15,082 nt of DNA from UBA5336 sp038526245 (GCA_038526245.1 JBCBGZ010000065.1:1-15082); one strand, 5' to 3'; counted from the first letter of the stretch, positions 1-7,567 are shown. The notes: generated from the letters alone by a model not told the origin. Numbers and translations are program-made.

Positions 1-2856
1 GATCTCTCCACGCGCCGAGCCAACATCCGTGATGCGGTTTTGTCCGCGCGAGCAGCCGATGTCGCGCTTTCGGGACTTCTCGGCGCAGACCGGGACTCTA
101 TCGACGTGCGCGGACGTATCCTGGGCGCCAGCGACGCGCCATTGCCCCAAGGGATCGAGATCGGTTCTGGTCGCTTTGCGGCCCAGTCGCGCGGCGAGGG
201 CCGTTTAAGCATTTCAATGGACCTACCGCTGGGTTTCGAGGCACCACCCCATCCGCTGCTCACAGGCGACATTGATGCCACGCTCGACGCTCTCCTAACA
301 CCAGACAACGCCGTCGAGATCGACGCTCTCACCTTGGCGGGCCAGCAGGTGTCGGCTTCGGCGAGGGGGCGCGTTTCCGCGGATAATCTGGATACCACTC
401 TGAGTATCCAACTGGACTCTTTTGAGCAGCAGGGCCTGACCCTGGCCCCCGTTGAGGTGCAACTTCGCGCCATCGGCCCGCTCGACAGTATCGCTCTGGA
501 AGGAGAGGCCGCCACTGCCGCCGCGCAGTACGGGGAGTTCACCATCGCCGCCCCTTCAGTTCAGTTCGACGGCAGTTACAGCGACGCAGGGCTCGAAGGA
601 ATGCTGATGAGCGCGGCCAGTCTCGAAAACCGGACGTTTCGGGGGCGCGCCACTATCGGGCTGGTTGGCGCGACTTGGCGGGTCGAGGACCTGGATGCGG
701 CCTTTGACGCAATGTCGCTGCGCGGCGCAGCCAGAGGTTCAGGCGCGGAGGACATAAGTGCTGACCTCGTCCTCAACGCACCCACGGGAACACTCGATGG
801 CGTAGGTGCGATCTCCGGCAACGTGCAGGTGTCCGGAGCAACACTGGACACAAATTTTGTGGTGGATGGTGTATCACGCGAGGGTTTTCGGATCGATGCG
901 CTGGCGTTGCGCGCCGCCGGACCCATGGCCGCAATTGAGGGTGCTCTTGAGCTCGATGGCGTCGCTGACCTCGCCGAAACGGAACAGGCCATCGAGCTTT
1001 CGCTGCCGTTCGCGTTGGATGCCGAGGCCCTCACGGCTCAGTTCTCCCCAAACGCCATATTCGGCGACACGCCGATCACGACAGAAGATCCTATCAAGGT
1101 AGCGCTTACTGAGACGGGGGTTGTTGCGTCGGGCGCATTAGGCCTGCTTGGTGGACGGATTGATGCTGAAGGCATACGCGGCGATCGCGCCATCACCCTG
1201 ACGGGCCGTGCCCGCTCGATTGACGCCGCTGCCCTTGCCAGACTGGTGAACCGCCCTGCCCTGCGTGGCGCCTTGGGGGCGGAGTTCTCCCTACAGGGTA
1301 AAGCGGATCAACTGTCTGGTGACCTGCAGCTTGATCTGATCAACATCGCCCAGGCCAGACCCGATGCGCCGGAGATCGATGGCAGACTATCACTGGCGCT
1401 TGCCAACGACGTGCTGCAGGCCAGTCTCGACCTGGCAGATACTGACGGCGCGGTATCGCTCACGGGTACTGCGGAACTGCCCGTTCTGGCCTCCGCCGCG
1501 CCATTTTCCATCGCACCGCGCGAAAATGCTCGGCTGCAATCTCGTTTCGACGGCCAAGGCGCCATTGAACCGATCTGGTCCCTGCTCGGCTCCATCGACA
1601 CCGCGCTTGAGGGCCAATTCAACCTTGCGGCAACGGTAAGGGGCCCATTGGACGATCTCTCCCCTGAAGGTCGCCTGCAGATTCGCCAAGGCCGTTTGGA
1701 AGATGCCCTTGTCGGTCTCCACCTGATCGACATTGACATGGACGCTGACCTCTCCCCTGAGGCCGTGACGGTGCGTAGCCTGACCGCCAGCGGCGCCCGT
1801 GGCGGTTCGGTGACCGGCAGCGGCCGCTATGGGTTCGGTGGCACCAGTTCCGTCGAGCTCGACCTTACACGCCTGAACGCACTACAGCGCAGTGATCTGC
1901 GCGCCGTGGTTTCTGGCCCCCTTTCGCTAACCGACGCAGCAACGGGCGCACGGCTTACGGGTGCGCTCACCTTCCAGTCGGCCGAAGTGAACATCGATCA
2001 GCTGCCGACCGGCGGCTACACGACTCTGGACGTGAAGTTTCCCAACAGCAATGGCGAGGTGGACGCGCAGGAGACGCCGGAAAGAGTGCCGATTGCGCTG
2101 GACATTGATTTAAAGGCGGATCGGCGCATCCGCGTACTCGGAGCCGGGCTGGAAACAGAATGGCGGATGGACGCCAATCTGGGCGGTACGGCACGCGCCC
2201 CGTTTCTGACTGGGACAGCGGAGCTCGTTCGCGGCGATGTAGACGTGTTGGGTCGTTCATTTCCGCTGGCGGGCTCGGCCATCCGGTTTAACGGCGCCAT
2301 CCCGGATGCGGAACTCGCCCTGCAGGCCAGGCGTACCGATGACGGGTTCACCGCGGGGTTTGAAGTCACCGGCACCGTAAGAGATCCAGAATTCGGGCTC
2401 ACATCGACCCCGCAGGTGCCCGATGACGAAGTGCTTTCACGCGCCTTGTTCGGCACATCACCCAGTCAGCTCAGCACCCTTCAAGCCGCCCAACTCGCGG
2501 CAGGCCTCGCCCAACTGGCCGGTGGCGGCGGACCGGACCTGCTTGGCGGCCTGGAAGACGCACTGGACGTGGACCGTATAGACCTTGGGTTTGCGGAAGA
2601 TGGCACAGCTTCGCTGGGCGCGGGCAAGTACATCGCCGATGATGTCTATCTCGAAATCACCACGAACACACGCGGCGCCCCAGGACTGGGGGTGGAATGG
2701 ACCCCGCGGGACAATGTCGAAGTGGGGGCCGAGTTTGGCACGGAGGTTACCCCCCGCTTCTCGATCCAGTGGACTCGCGACTATGGCGGACCGGACACCC
2801 CAGCGGAGACAGAGCCAAGCACCGATGAAAGTCGCGATGCAGCGCCCGAACCCTAA
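1..2856 (+). CDS. tamB: TamB, inner-membrane translocation/assembly module protein, C-terminal part (5' end outside window)
   Basis: The reading frame is open from base 1, so this is the last 951 residues of a larger protein; TamB homologues usually run well over 1000 residues. TamB is anchored in the inner membrane, spans the periplasm as a long beta-taco and works with the Omp85 protein TamA or with BamA in outer-membrane protein insertion and lipid transport. What is seen: a long, low-complexity, beta-rich sequence with recurring short blocks of the type 'GxxxGxAxL', almost no Cys, and a C-terminal third (about residues 590-930) that fits the TamB/DUF490 domain. That domain includes a stretch reading 'VRGDVDVLGRSFPLAGSAIRFNG' in style, then 'LGAGKYIADDVYLEI' and a final amphipathic beta strand 'RFSIQWTRDYG'. 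About 25 acidic, Pro-rich residues follow that strand, which is unusual because TamB commonly ends near it. No frameshift is seen. tamA, if adjacent, lies upstream of the window. Confidence 0.92.
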   Translation, partial: DLSTRRANIRDAVLSARAADVALSGLLGADRDSIDVRGRILGASDAPLPQGIEIGSGRFAAQSRGEGRLSISMDLPLGFEAPPHPLLTGDIDATLDALLTPDNAVEIDALTLAGQQVSASARGRVSADNLDTTLSIQLDSFEQQGLTLAPVEVQLRAIGPLDSIALEGEAATAAAQYGEFTIAAPSVQFDGSYSDAGLEGMLMSAASLENRTFRGRATIGLVGATWRVEDLDAAFDAMSLRGAARGSGAEDISADLVLNAPTGTLDGVGAISGNVQVSGATLDTNFVVDGVSREGFRIDALALRAAGPMAAIEGALELDGVADLAETEQAIELSLPFALDAEALTAQFSPNAIFGDTPITTEDPIKVALTETGVVASGALGLLGGRIDAEGIRGDRAITLTGRARSIDAAALARLVNRPALRGALGAEFSLQGKADQLSGDLQLDLINIAQARPDAPEIDGRLSLALANDVLQASLDLADTDGAVSLTGTAELPVLASAAPFSIAPRENARLQSRFDGQGAIEPIWSLLGSIDTALEGQFNLAATVRGPLDDLSPEGRLQIRQGRLEDALVGLHLIDIDMDADLSPEAVTVRSLTASGARGGSVTGSGRYGFGGTSSVELDLTRLNALQRSDLRAVVSGPLSLTDAATGARLTGALTFQSAEVNIDQLPTGGYTTLDVKFPNSNGEVDAQETPERVPIALDIDLKADRRIRVLGAGLETEWRMDANLGGTARAPFLTGTAELVRGDVDVLGRSFPLAGSAIRFNGAIPDAELALQARRTDDGFTAGFEVTGTVRDPEFGLTSTPQVPDDEVLSRALFGTSPSQLSTLQAAQLAAGLAQLAGGGGPDLLGGLEDALDVDRIDLGFAEDGTASLGAGKYIADDVYLEITTNTRGAPGLGVEWTPRDNVEVGAEFGTEVTPRFSIQWTRDYGGPDTPAETEPSTDESRDAAPEP

Positions 2857-2917
2857 ATTCACCCGGCGGGAGAAACCTTGCCACAACCAAAGCTGTGATA
2901 TCCCTCACCCAGCGTGA

Positions 2918-2946
2918 TTGCCTTGGCGCGCGTGTGCGCGTATGGG
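2918..2946 (+). promoter_or_regulatory. Possible promoter of tRNA-Cys
   Basis: A TTGCCT hexamer at 2918-2923 is followed by exactly 17 bases and then TATGGG at 2941-2946, which would place transcription start roughly 10-15 bp before the mature tRNA at 2967. The -35 is a fair match to the alphaproteobacterial consensus and the -10 is only half matched. It is suggestive because the upstream gene tamB ends more than 100 bp before the tRNA. This is pattern matching only. Confidence 0.35.
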
Positions 2947-2966
2947 GCTCTCTTCACCGCGCGAGA

Positions 2967-3040
2967 GGCCCTGTGGCGGAGTGGTGACGCAGCGGATTGC
3001 AAATCCGTGTACGCCGGTTCGATTCCGGCCGGGGCCTCCA
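2967..3040 (+). tRNA. tRNA-Cys (anticodon GCA)
   Basis: A complete cloverleaf can be drawn by hand. The 7-bp acceptor stem GGCCCTG pairs with CGGGGCC (one U-G pair); the short D stem is GCG/CGC; the anticodon stem GCGGA/TCCGT encloses loop TTGCAAA with anticodon GCA at 2999-3001; the T stem GCCGG/CCGGC encloses loop TTCGATT. The discriminator base is U, the identity base for Cys-tRNA synthetase, and CCA is encoded at 3038-3040. The length is 74 nt. It reads UGC and UGU codons. The rsmD stop codon on the other strand begins only two bases after the CCA, so the two transcription units converge almost end to end. No separate terminator hairpin is visible; a T5 run follows a few bases after the CCA. 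Confidence 0.97.
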
Positions 3041-3042
3041 AG

Positions 3043-3627
3043 TCATTTTTCTTCGTGTTCTCCAGGCGTCCACGTCAGACACAGGATTCGCGCGGCGCCG
3101 CTTGAACGATCATCGCAGATGTCCCAGCCTGCTGGCACGGTCAGCGTTTCATCTGCGCCAACCTCCACGACGGCGAGGGCGCCGCTTCGCAACCATTGCC
3201 CGCGCACCAAGGTCTCAAGTGCCGGAATGACCAGGTCCTTACCATAAGGCGGGTCCAGGAAAGCCAGATCGAATGGCGCGCCGACACCGGCGGGTTTTTC
3301 GCCGAGGTCTGTGGCGGAGCGCCGGTGGAGACGCGTGATGCCATACAACCCCATGGTTTCAATATTGGCGCGGATAGCGCCGCGCGCACCATGGTCGGTT
3401 TCGACAAACAGACAGAATGCGGCCCCGCGAGAGATCGCTTCCAGCCCCAGCGCCCCAGAACCGGCGAACAGGTCAATCACCCGCGCTCCCTCAAGCGGTG
3501 GTGCCCAGTCCGCATGGGCAAGCACGTTAAAAACGGCCTCGCGCGCCCTATCGGAGGTTGGCCGCGTGCCCCGCCCCTTCGGCGCGGTGATCGGGCGGCC
3601 CTTGTGTTGTCCGGCAACGATTCTCAT
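3043..3627 (-). CDS. rsmD: 16S rRNA (guanine(966)-N(2))-methyltransferase RsmD
   Basis: RsmD transfers a methyl group from SAM to N2 of G966 of 16S rRNA during 30S assembly, in the cytoplasm. The 194-residue length is typical. The N-terminus 'MRIVAGQHKGRPI' and 'RPTSDRAREAVFNVL' (residues 22-36) are family hallmarks for RNA binding. The SAM-binding motif I 'DLFAGSGALGLEA' lies at 52-64, the acidic ribose-binding residue follows in 'FVETD' (about 74-78), and the catalytic 'DPPY' lies at 125-128. The ATG at 3627 is chosen because the family begins M-R-I-V-A/G-G; the ribosome-binding site in front of it is weak. It is divergent from the membrane protein gene at 3674, with 46 bp between them. The usual RluB-type pseudouridine synthase neighbour is absent here. 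Confidence 0.95.
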   Translation of the reverse strand: MRIVAGQHKGRPITAPKGRGTRPTSDRAREAVFNVLAHADWAPPLEGARVIDLFAGSGALGLEAISRGAAFCLFVETDHGARGAIRANIETMGLYGITRLHRRSATDLGEKPAGVGAPFDLAFLDPPYGKDLVIPALETLVRGQWLRSGALAVVEVGADETLTVPAGWDICDDRSSGAARILCLTWTPGEHEEK

Positions 3628-3673
3628 GGGACAGCTCTGGGGCCTCGATACATGCAGGGCAAGAGGGACCCCT

Positions 3674-4198
3674 ATGGAAGAGTTGGCACGCAGGCTTGAA
3701 ATTGCGCGGGTACCAGACCCATTGGCAAGCGAAATCCTGTCCTGGGACCAAGACCGTTCACTTTACCTGCGTTGGATTGCAGTTCTGATCGTCACCATGG
3801 TGATTTGCATGGGAGTGATGTTTGCCCTGTCGCTATGGATGGGGGGTATTGAGCGACTTAGCACCTGCGAAAAAGCCGGCATGGCACCGCCGTTCTTTTT
3901 CCCACTCTCCATGACGGCTAGTGGCGTGTTTCTGGCGTTTCCCATCATAATACGGGCAAACGTGGCGGCATTGCCGAATCACAGCCGCGCCATGTTCATA
4001 GGCAGCATTCTGGGCGGCGGAGAGCCGTTCAACGGGTGGATGATCAGGCGAGTCATAGAGAAACAGGGTCCGTTTGCTTCCGCGGATGAATTTGTGAGGG
4101 CCTGGAGCTTCTACAGTGAACGCTACATGCTTGTCCCTTTGACGGCTTGTATCCTGTTATCAATCTTGGGGTTTTTTGGAGTACAGGCAGTATGTTGA
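3674..4198 (+). CDS. Unrecognised three-helix integral membrane protein
   Basis: I do not recognise this 174-residue protein. The ATG at 3674 is chosen because GAGGG lies six to seven bases upstream and because the open frame further 5' only mirrors rsmD on the opposite strand. Three hydrophobic segments are visible: about 33-56, 72-94 and 150-171. A charged N-terminal 30 residues and a loop at about 95-149 ('PNHSRAMFIGSILGGG', 'GWMIRRVIEKQGPF', 'FVRAWSFYSERY') separate them. No catalytic motif is seen. Its stop codon lies inside the start of tadA (ATG at 4192, stop 4196-4198), so the two are probably co-transcribed and translationally coupled. Base composition looks somewhat less GC-rich than the flanking genes, with long T runs in the third helix, compatible with a fast-evolving or acquired lineage-specific gene. 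It is a real gene with moderate to good confidence. Confidence 0.72.
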   Translation: MEELARRLEIARVPDPLASEILSWDQDRSLYLRWIAVLIVTMVICMGVMFALSLWMGGIERLSTCEKAGMAPPFFFPLSMTASGVFLAFPIIIRANVAALPNHSRAMFIGSILGGGEPFNGWMIRRVIEKQGPFASADEFVRAWSFYSERYMLVPLTACILLSILGFFGVQAVC

Positions 4199-4653
4199 CC
4201 CCCATGCAACGCGCTCTAGAACTCGCGCGGTCCGCCGCAGCAGCCGGCGAAGTGCCTGTAGGCGCGGTTGTCGTTGACCCATCGAACGGATCGATTGTCG
4301 GCGAGGGTGCCAACGCCCCAATCGCAGGCCATGATCCGACCGCCCATGCGGAAATCGTGGCCATGCGGGCAGCCGGCGAAGGGCTTGGCAATTACCGTCT
4401 CACAGGGCTCGATCTCTATGTGACGCTGGAGCCCTGCGCCATGTGCGCGGGGGCGATCAGCCTGGCGCGCATCCGCACGCTCATATTTGCAGCCACCGAT
4501 GAAAAAGGCGGCGCTGTGCTGCATGGCCCGCGCTTCTTCAAGCAGCCGACCTGTCACTGGCGACCGAACGTGATTGTGGATGAAGTGGCCGCCGGGGAAG
4601 CAAGCCAATTGCTGAAGGACTTTTTCAGGTCCCGGAGGAAGAGCCGAGTGTAA
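4192..4653 (+). CDS. tadA: tRNA-specific adenosine deaminase TadA
   Basis: TadA is a zinc-dependent deaminase converting A34 to inosine in the anticodon of tRNA-Arg(ACG), which is required to decode CGC and CGA codons. The 153-residue protein has the zinc-ligand and proton-shuttle motif 'HAE' at 52-54 and the second zinc motif 'PCAMC' at 81-85, in the order and spacing of the cytidine-deaminase superfamily. It also has the family's 'VPVGAVVV' near 21-28 and 'GAVLHGPRFF' near 107-116. The start at 4192 is chosen because GGAG at 4178-4181 sits ten bases upstream; the next ATG at 4204 has no ribosome-binding site at a usable distance. The gene overlaps the stop of the upstream membrane-protein gene by 7 nt. 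Its 3' end overlaps the convergent SDR-like gene by 29 nt. Confidence 0.94.
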   Translation: MLTPMQRALELARSAAAAGEVPVGAVVVDPSNGSIVGEGANAPIAGHDPTAHAEIVAMRAAGEGLGNYRLTGLDLYVTLEPCAMCAGAISLARIRTLIFAATDEKGGAVLHGPRFFKQPTCHWRPNVIVDEVAAGEASQLLKDFFRSRRKSRV

Positions 4654-5404
4654 ACAGCGTACCGGACAGATTGGACCGCCCTCCGTCGAGCACAAGCGTT
4701 TCCCCGGTGATTATCGCAACGGCATCATTGGCCAGGAAAAATGTCGCCTCGGCGATTTCGTCTCCACTGGCCGCCCGCCCCAGGGGCGTGCGATTTGGAA
4801 GGCTGGAGCCTTCTCGCTTTTCCGCCCGCGGGCGCAGCGCGCAGATCGCATTCACACGGATATTGTGGGGTGCCAGTTCCAGCGCAGCGGCCTTCACGAG
4901 GGCTTCGGCTGTCGCTTGCAGGACTGTGGCGGTAAACTGCCCGGGTTGGGAGAGTTTCGCCGCGAGGGACAACACGACCGTGACGGAGCCGCGTTGGCGG
5001 CGCTGGGCGGCGCGGGCCTCCACTTCTTCTTCCAGGTCGGTCACACGCCTGGCGAATTCCTGCATCGCCAAGGCCTGCAGCGGAATGATGTCTGACAGAC
5101 GCTCACTGAACTCTTTCGGGTCCAGGCCGAGCAAAGTGTCAGCAGGCGTGATCCTTGGGATGAGCACCAGATTGTCCGCTGCGCCGAACGAGGTCTCCAT
5201 TTCGGCGAAGGCGTTATGGGGCAGGCTGTCACGCTTCATGTTCAGCGTTTTGACTTCATCGGGCAGTTCAGCCCGCGCCTTTTTCACCCGAGCTTCCGAG
5301 CTGTCGACAACAACCACATTATGGGACGCATCGTGAAACCGACGCGCTATGGAGAAGCCGATCTCAAGGCCAAGGCCGAGAATGAGCGTGTTGCGATGCT
5401 CCAT
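4625..5404 (-). CDS. SDR-fold protein lacking the catalytic Tyr/Lys (probable pseudoenzyme)
   Basis: The 259-residue length and the overall pattern are those of a classical short-chain dehydrogenase/reductase. The C-terminal half is well kept: 'ALELAPHNIRVNAI' (174-187), 'PLGRAASGDEIAEATFFLAND' style (207-227) and 'LVLDGG' (237-242). The working parts are degenerate. The nucleotide motif TGxxxGIG reads LGLGLEIG (9-16), and the NNAG position reads LIPR (81-84). Anchored on the IRVN motif, the catalytic Tyr position is Ala159 and the Lys is Gln163, while the Ser (Ser146) remains. A charged insert-like stretch (121-140, rich in E and R) sits before the active-site strand. The ATG at 5404 has AGGGG about seven bases upstream. 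The nearest known relatives are probably FabG/FolM-like SDRs; whether it binds any cofactor is unknown. It ends inside the 3' end of convergent tadA. Confidence 0.85.
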   Translation of the reverse strand: MEHRNTLILGLGLEIGFSIARRFHDASHNVVVVDSSEARVKKARAELPDEVKTLNMKRDSLPHNAFAEMETSFGAADNLVLIPRITPADTLLGLDPKEFSERLSDIIPLQALAMQEFARRVTDLEEEVEARAAQRRQRGSVTVVLSLAAKLSQPGQFTATVLQATAEALVKAAALELAPHNIRVNAICALRPRAEKREGSSLPNRTPLGRAASGDEIAEATFFLANDAVAIITGETLVLDGGRSNLSGTLFTLGSSSGT

Positions 5405-5406
5405 GG

Positions 5407-5430
5407 TTCAGCCCCTGTGTCCGGGCTGAA
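5407..5430 (-). promoter_or_regulatory. Perfect hairpin over the ribosome-binding site of the SDR-like gene
   Basis: An 8-bp perfect inverted repeat (TTCAGCCC at 5407-5414 and GGGCTGAA at 5423-5430, with an 8-nt loop) lies directly before the ATG at 5404. On the transcribed strand its downstream arm contains most of the AGGGG Shine-Dalgarno sequence (5416-5412). A folded leader could therefore reduce ribosome access. The inverted repeat is seen directly; the regulatory role is inference. Confidence 0.4.
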
Positions 5431-5547
5431 AAGCGTGCAAATCTGAGCAGGACATGGGCGCTCCTCGTGATCGCCCACACCCCTTTGCCAAATCCGGGCA
5501 CGGCGACCGTCTAACGCCCTGCGCGCCCGTATGAGGCGACCTGGCTG

Positions 5548-5715
5548 CTAAGGTTGTCGCAGGTGTTGCAGTTCTTCCTTAATTCGGAGTTTCTGTCGTT
5601 TCAGGTCTTTGATCGTAACAGGGTCAGCAGCGGGTCGTTTCTGTTCAGCTTGGATCGTTTCATCGAGTTTGCGGTGGCGATGGGAGAGTTCTTCAATCCG
5701 GCCTTGTACTGACAT
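5548..5715 (-). CDS. DUF465 (YdcH-like) small coiled-coil protein
   Basis: This 55-residue ORF matches the DUF465/YdcH family closely: 'RIEELSHRHRKLDETI' (6-21), a short linker with Pro and Asp, then 'IKDLKRQKLRIKEELQHL' (35-52). The predicted fold is two amphipathic helices forming an antiparallel coiled coil, very rich in Lys, Arg, Glu and Gln. AAGGAG sits eight bases before the ATG at 5715, an excellent ribosome-binding site. The family is widespread in alphaproteobacteria, often in several copies, and its function is not established. It is divergent from purE and lies upstream of the SDR-like gene on the same strand, with about 140 bp between them, so they are probably separate units. Confidence 0.9.
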   Translation of the reverse strand: MSVQGRIEELSHRHRKLDETIQAEQKRPAADPVTIKDLKRQKLRIKEELQHLRQP

Positions 5716-5981
5716 ATGTCACGCTCCTTCTCTTCTGCTTCCAAACTTCAATGCAGGAATGAAACCATAGCAAAGGCAGGCGAGTCACGGGCCGGTTGAG
5801 GGATTGAGTCGAATATTCCACTTGACGATGCGCTTTTTCGCGCGCCAAGGGCACCTCCTGAACACGAACTAGGCAGTGAAAAGTGCGGTGATTGCTGGGC
5901 AATACCCGCGTTCGCCAAACGCTGGCTTGACCGGCGAGGCGCCATGCCTATGCTCGCGCGCTTTCCAACCAACGGAGCCTG

Positions 5982-6497
5982 ATGCCCGCCATGGCCGCCT
6001 CAGAGTCCAGTGATACACCCCTCGTCGCCGTCATCATGGGGAGCCAGTCCGACTGGCCAACCATGGACGGCGCCTGCGATATGCTCGAGCGGCTGGGTGT
6101 TCCCCATGAGGTCAGGATTGTTTCGGCGCACCGCACACCTGAGCGGCTGGTGAAATTTGCAACCGAAGCGAAGGGACGCGGACTGCAAGTGATAATCGCG
6201 GGCGCGGGCGGCGCGGCACACTTGCCGGGCATGGTCGCCTCCATGACTCCCCTGCCCGTTCTGGGCGTTCCCGTGCAGTCGAAAGCGCTTTCGGGCATGG
6301 ATAGCCTGCTGTCCATCGTGCAGATGCCCAAAGGCGTGCCCGTTGGCACCCTGGCCATCGGTACAGCCGGGGCGATCAACGCCGGCTTGCTCGCCGCGTC
6401 GATCATCGCCCTGCAAAGCGATGACGTCGCCGCCAAGCTTGAAGCCTACCGCACGCAGCAGTCTGAAGGCGTTGCCGAGAGCGTGGACCGGGGATGA
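5982..6497 (+). CDS. purE: N5-carboxyaminoimidazole ribonucleotide mutase PurE
   Basis: Class I PurE moves the carboxylate of N5-CAIR (made by PurK) to C4, giving CAIR in purine biosynthesis. The 171-residue protein shows 'GSQSDWPTM' at 20-28 (substrate phosphate binding), 'SAHRTP' at 48-53 and 'GAGGAAHLPGM' at 74-84, with the conserved catalytic His in 'SAH' and the mobile-loop His in 'AAHLPG'. These are class I hallmarks, consistent with the PurK gene beside it. The start at 5982 has GGAG four bases upstream; the alternative ATG at 5991 is 13 bases away. The first ten residues are a non-conserved extension. The stop overlaps the purK start (ATGA at 6494-6497), indicating an operon with translational coupling. 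Confidence 0.96.
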   Translation: MPAMAASESSDTPLVAVIMGSQSDWPTMDGACDMLERLGVPHEVRIVSAHRTPERLVKFATEAKGRGLQVIIAGAGGAAHLPGMVASMTPLPVLGVPVQSKALSGMDSLLSIVQMPKGVPVGTLAIGTAGAINAGLLAASIIALQSDDVAAKLEAYRTQQSEGVAESVDRG

Positions 6498-7567
6498 TGC
6501 TGCCGGTCGGCGCAACCATCGGCATTCTCGGCGGCGGCCAATTGGGCCGAATGCTGTCCAGCGCTGCTGCGAAACTCGGCCTCAGGACAATCATCTTTGC
6601 TCCGGGCGATGACTTGCCCGCCGCGCAGGTCGCAAACCGACATATCAATGCGAACTATACCGACACCGAAGCGCTCGAGGCCTTTGCCAACGCTTGTGAT
6701 GTCGTCACCCTGGAATGGGAAAATGTTCCCGTTTCCGCTGTCGAAACCATCGAGGCCGCAGGGGTTGCGGTGAGACCGGGCGCGAAAGCACTGAGCGTGG
6801 CCCAGGACAGGGTCGCCGAGAAAACGTTCCTGGAAGCGTGCGGAATTGCCTGCGCGCCGTGGCGCGCGGTCGACACTCAGGACGACCTGCAGTCGGCCTT
6901 CACAGCGATTGGTCCTGACTGCATCTTGAAAACCCGCCGGGACGGGTATGACGGCAAAGGCCAGGTGCTCCTGAGCGCTGAAAGCGACCTTGCATCGGCC
7001 TGGGCAGAACTGCAGGAAGCGCCAGCCATTCTGGAAGGCTTTGTCCCTTTTGACCTGGAAGTCTCTGTCATCATCGCGCGGGCCAATGGCGGCGACATGG
7101 CCCCGTATCCGATACCGGAAAATCAGCACTCCGGTGGTATTCTGCGTCGCTCACGTGTTCCTGCAGCCATTCCTGAAGAAACGGCAGAACAGGCCATCTC
7201 CATGGCCAAATCGCTTGCCGATCAACTGGATTATGTCGGCGTCCTTGCCCTCGAACTCTTTGTCTGCGGCGATGGCCGCGTCCTCGCCAACGAATTCGCC
7301 CCCAGAGTACACAATTCAGGTCATTGGACGCCGGAAGCCTGCCTGGCAGGCCAATTCGAGAACCATATTCGCGCCGTTGCAGGATGGCCGCTCGGCCCTA
7401 CCGATTTGCTCTTTCCAGCAGAGATGGACAATCTCATCGGTGAAGATGCCGCCACGCCATTGGAGACTTTGCTAGAGCGGGGCAGCCTCACGCTGTACGG
7501 CAAGACCAATATCCGCCCGGGCCGGAAAATGGGGCACGTTGTGCGTCTCTTAACCGGCGCTCCGTGA
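6494..7567 (+). CDS. purK: N5-carboxyaminoimidazole ribonucleotide synthase PurK
   Basis: PurK is an ATP-grasp enzyme that carboxylates AIR with bicarbonate and ATP to N5-CAIR, the substrate of PurE. The 357-residue length is normal. The preATP-grasp Rossmann motif 'GILGGGQLGRM' is at 10-20. 'LEWENVP' follows near 73-79, the nucleotide-binding loop 'LKTRRDGYDGKGQ' at 145-157, 'ENQHSGG' at 209-215 and the metal-binding 'NEFAPRVHNSGHWT' at 266-279. Two adjacent ATG codons occur at 6494 and 6497; the first overlaps the purE stop. The 3' end overlaps the convergent COQ9 gene by 18 nt, leaving no space for a separate terminator. Confidence 0.96.
   Translation: MMLPVGATIGILGGGQLGRMLSSAAAKLGLRTIIFAPGDDLPAAQVANRHINANYTDTEALEAFANACDVVTLEWENVPVSAVETIEAAGVAVRPGAKALSVAQDRVAEKTFLEACGIACAPWRAVDTQDDLQSAFTAIGPDCILKTRRDGYDGKGQVLLSAESDLASAWAELQEAPAILEGFVPFDLEVSVIIARANGGDMAPYPIPENQHSGGILRRSRVPAAIPEETAEQAISMAKSLADQLDYVGVLALELFVCGDGRVLANEFAPRVHNSGHWTPEACLAGQFENHIRAVAGWPLGPTDLLFPAEMDNLIGEDAATPLETLLERGSLTLYGKTNIRPGRKMGHVVRLLTGAP

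Noticed and set aside
2458..2886. Minus-strand open frame of 142 residues opposite tamB
   Set aside because: It is composed of Cys-, Trp- and Arg-rich antisense sequence of a GC-rich gene; there is no ribosome-binding site or family resemblance.
2967..3040. tRNA-Cys as an integration site for a mobile element
   Set aside because: No integrase gene, no repeat of the tRNA 3' end, and housekeeping genes continue on both sides.
3311..3673. Open frame extending the membrane-protein gene 121 residues upstream
   Set aside because: It lies antisense to rsmD, has no membrane-protein character, and the ATG at 3674 has its own ribosome-binding site.
5455..5477. Hairpin TGGGCG/CGCCCA between DUF465 and the SDR-like gene as a DUF465 terminator
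   Set aside because: There is no T run after it on the minus strand and the loop is 11 nt; support is too weak to annotate.
5782..5810. Two GAGTC (GANTC, CcrM-type methylation) sites 24 bp apart upstream of purE and DUF465
   Set aside because: GANTC sites occur every few hundred bases elsewhere in the window, so the pair may be chance; without genome-wide counts it cannot be claimed as a methylation switch.
5748..5972. Minus-strand open frame of 74 residues in the DUF465-purE gap
   Set aside because: It has low-complexity Ser/Ala/Arg composition, no recognisable domain and no good ribosome-binding site; more likely a promoter region.
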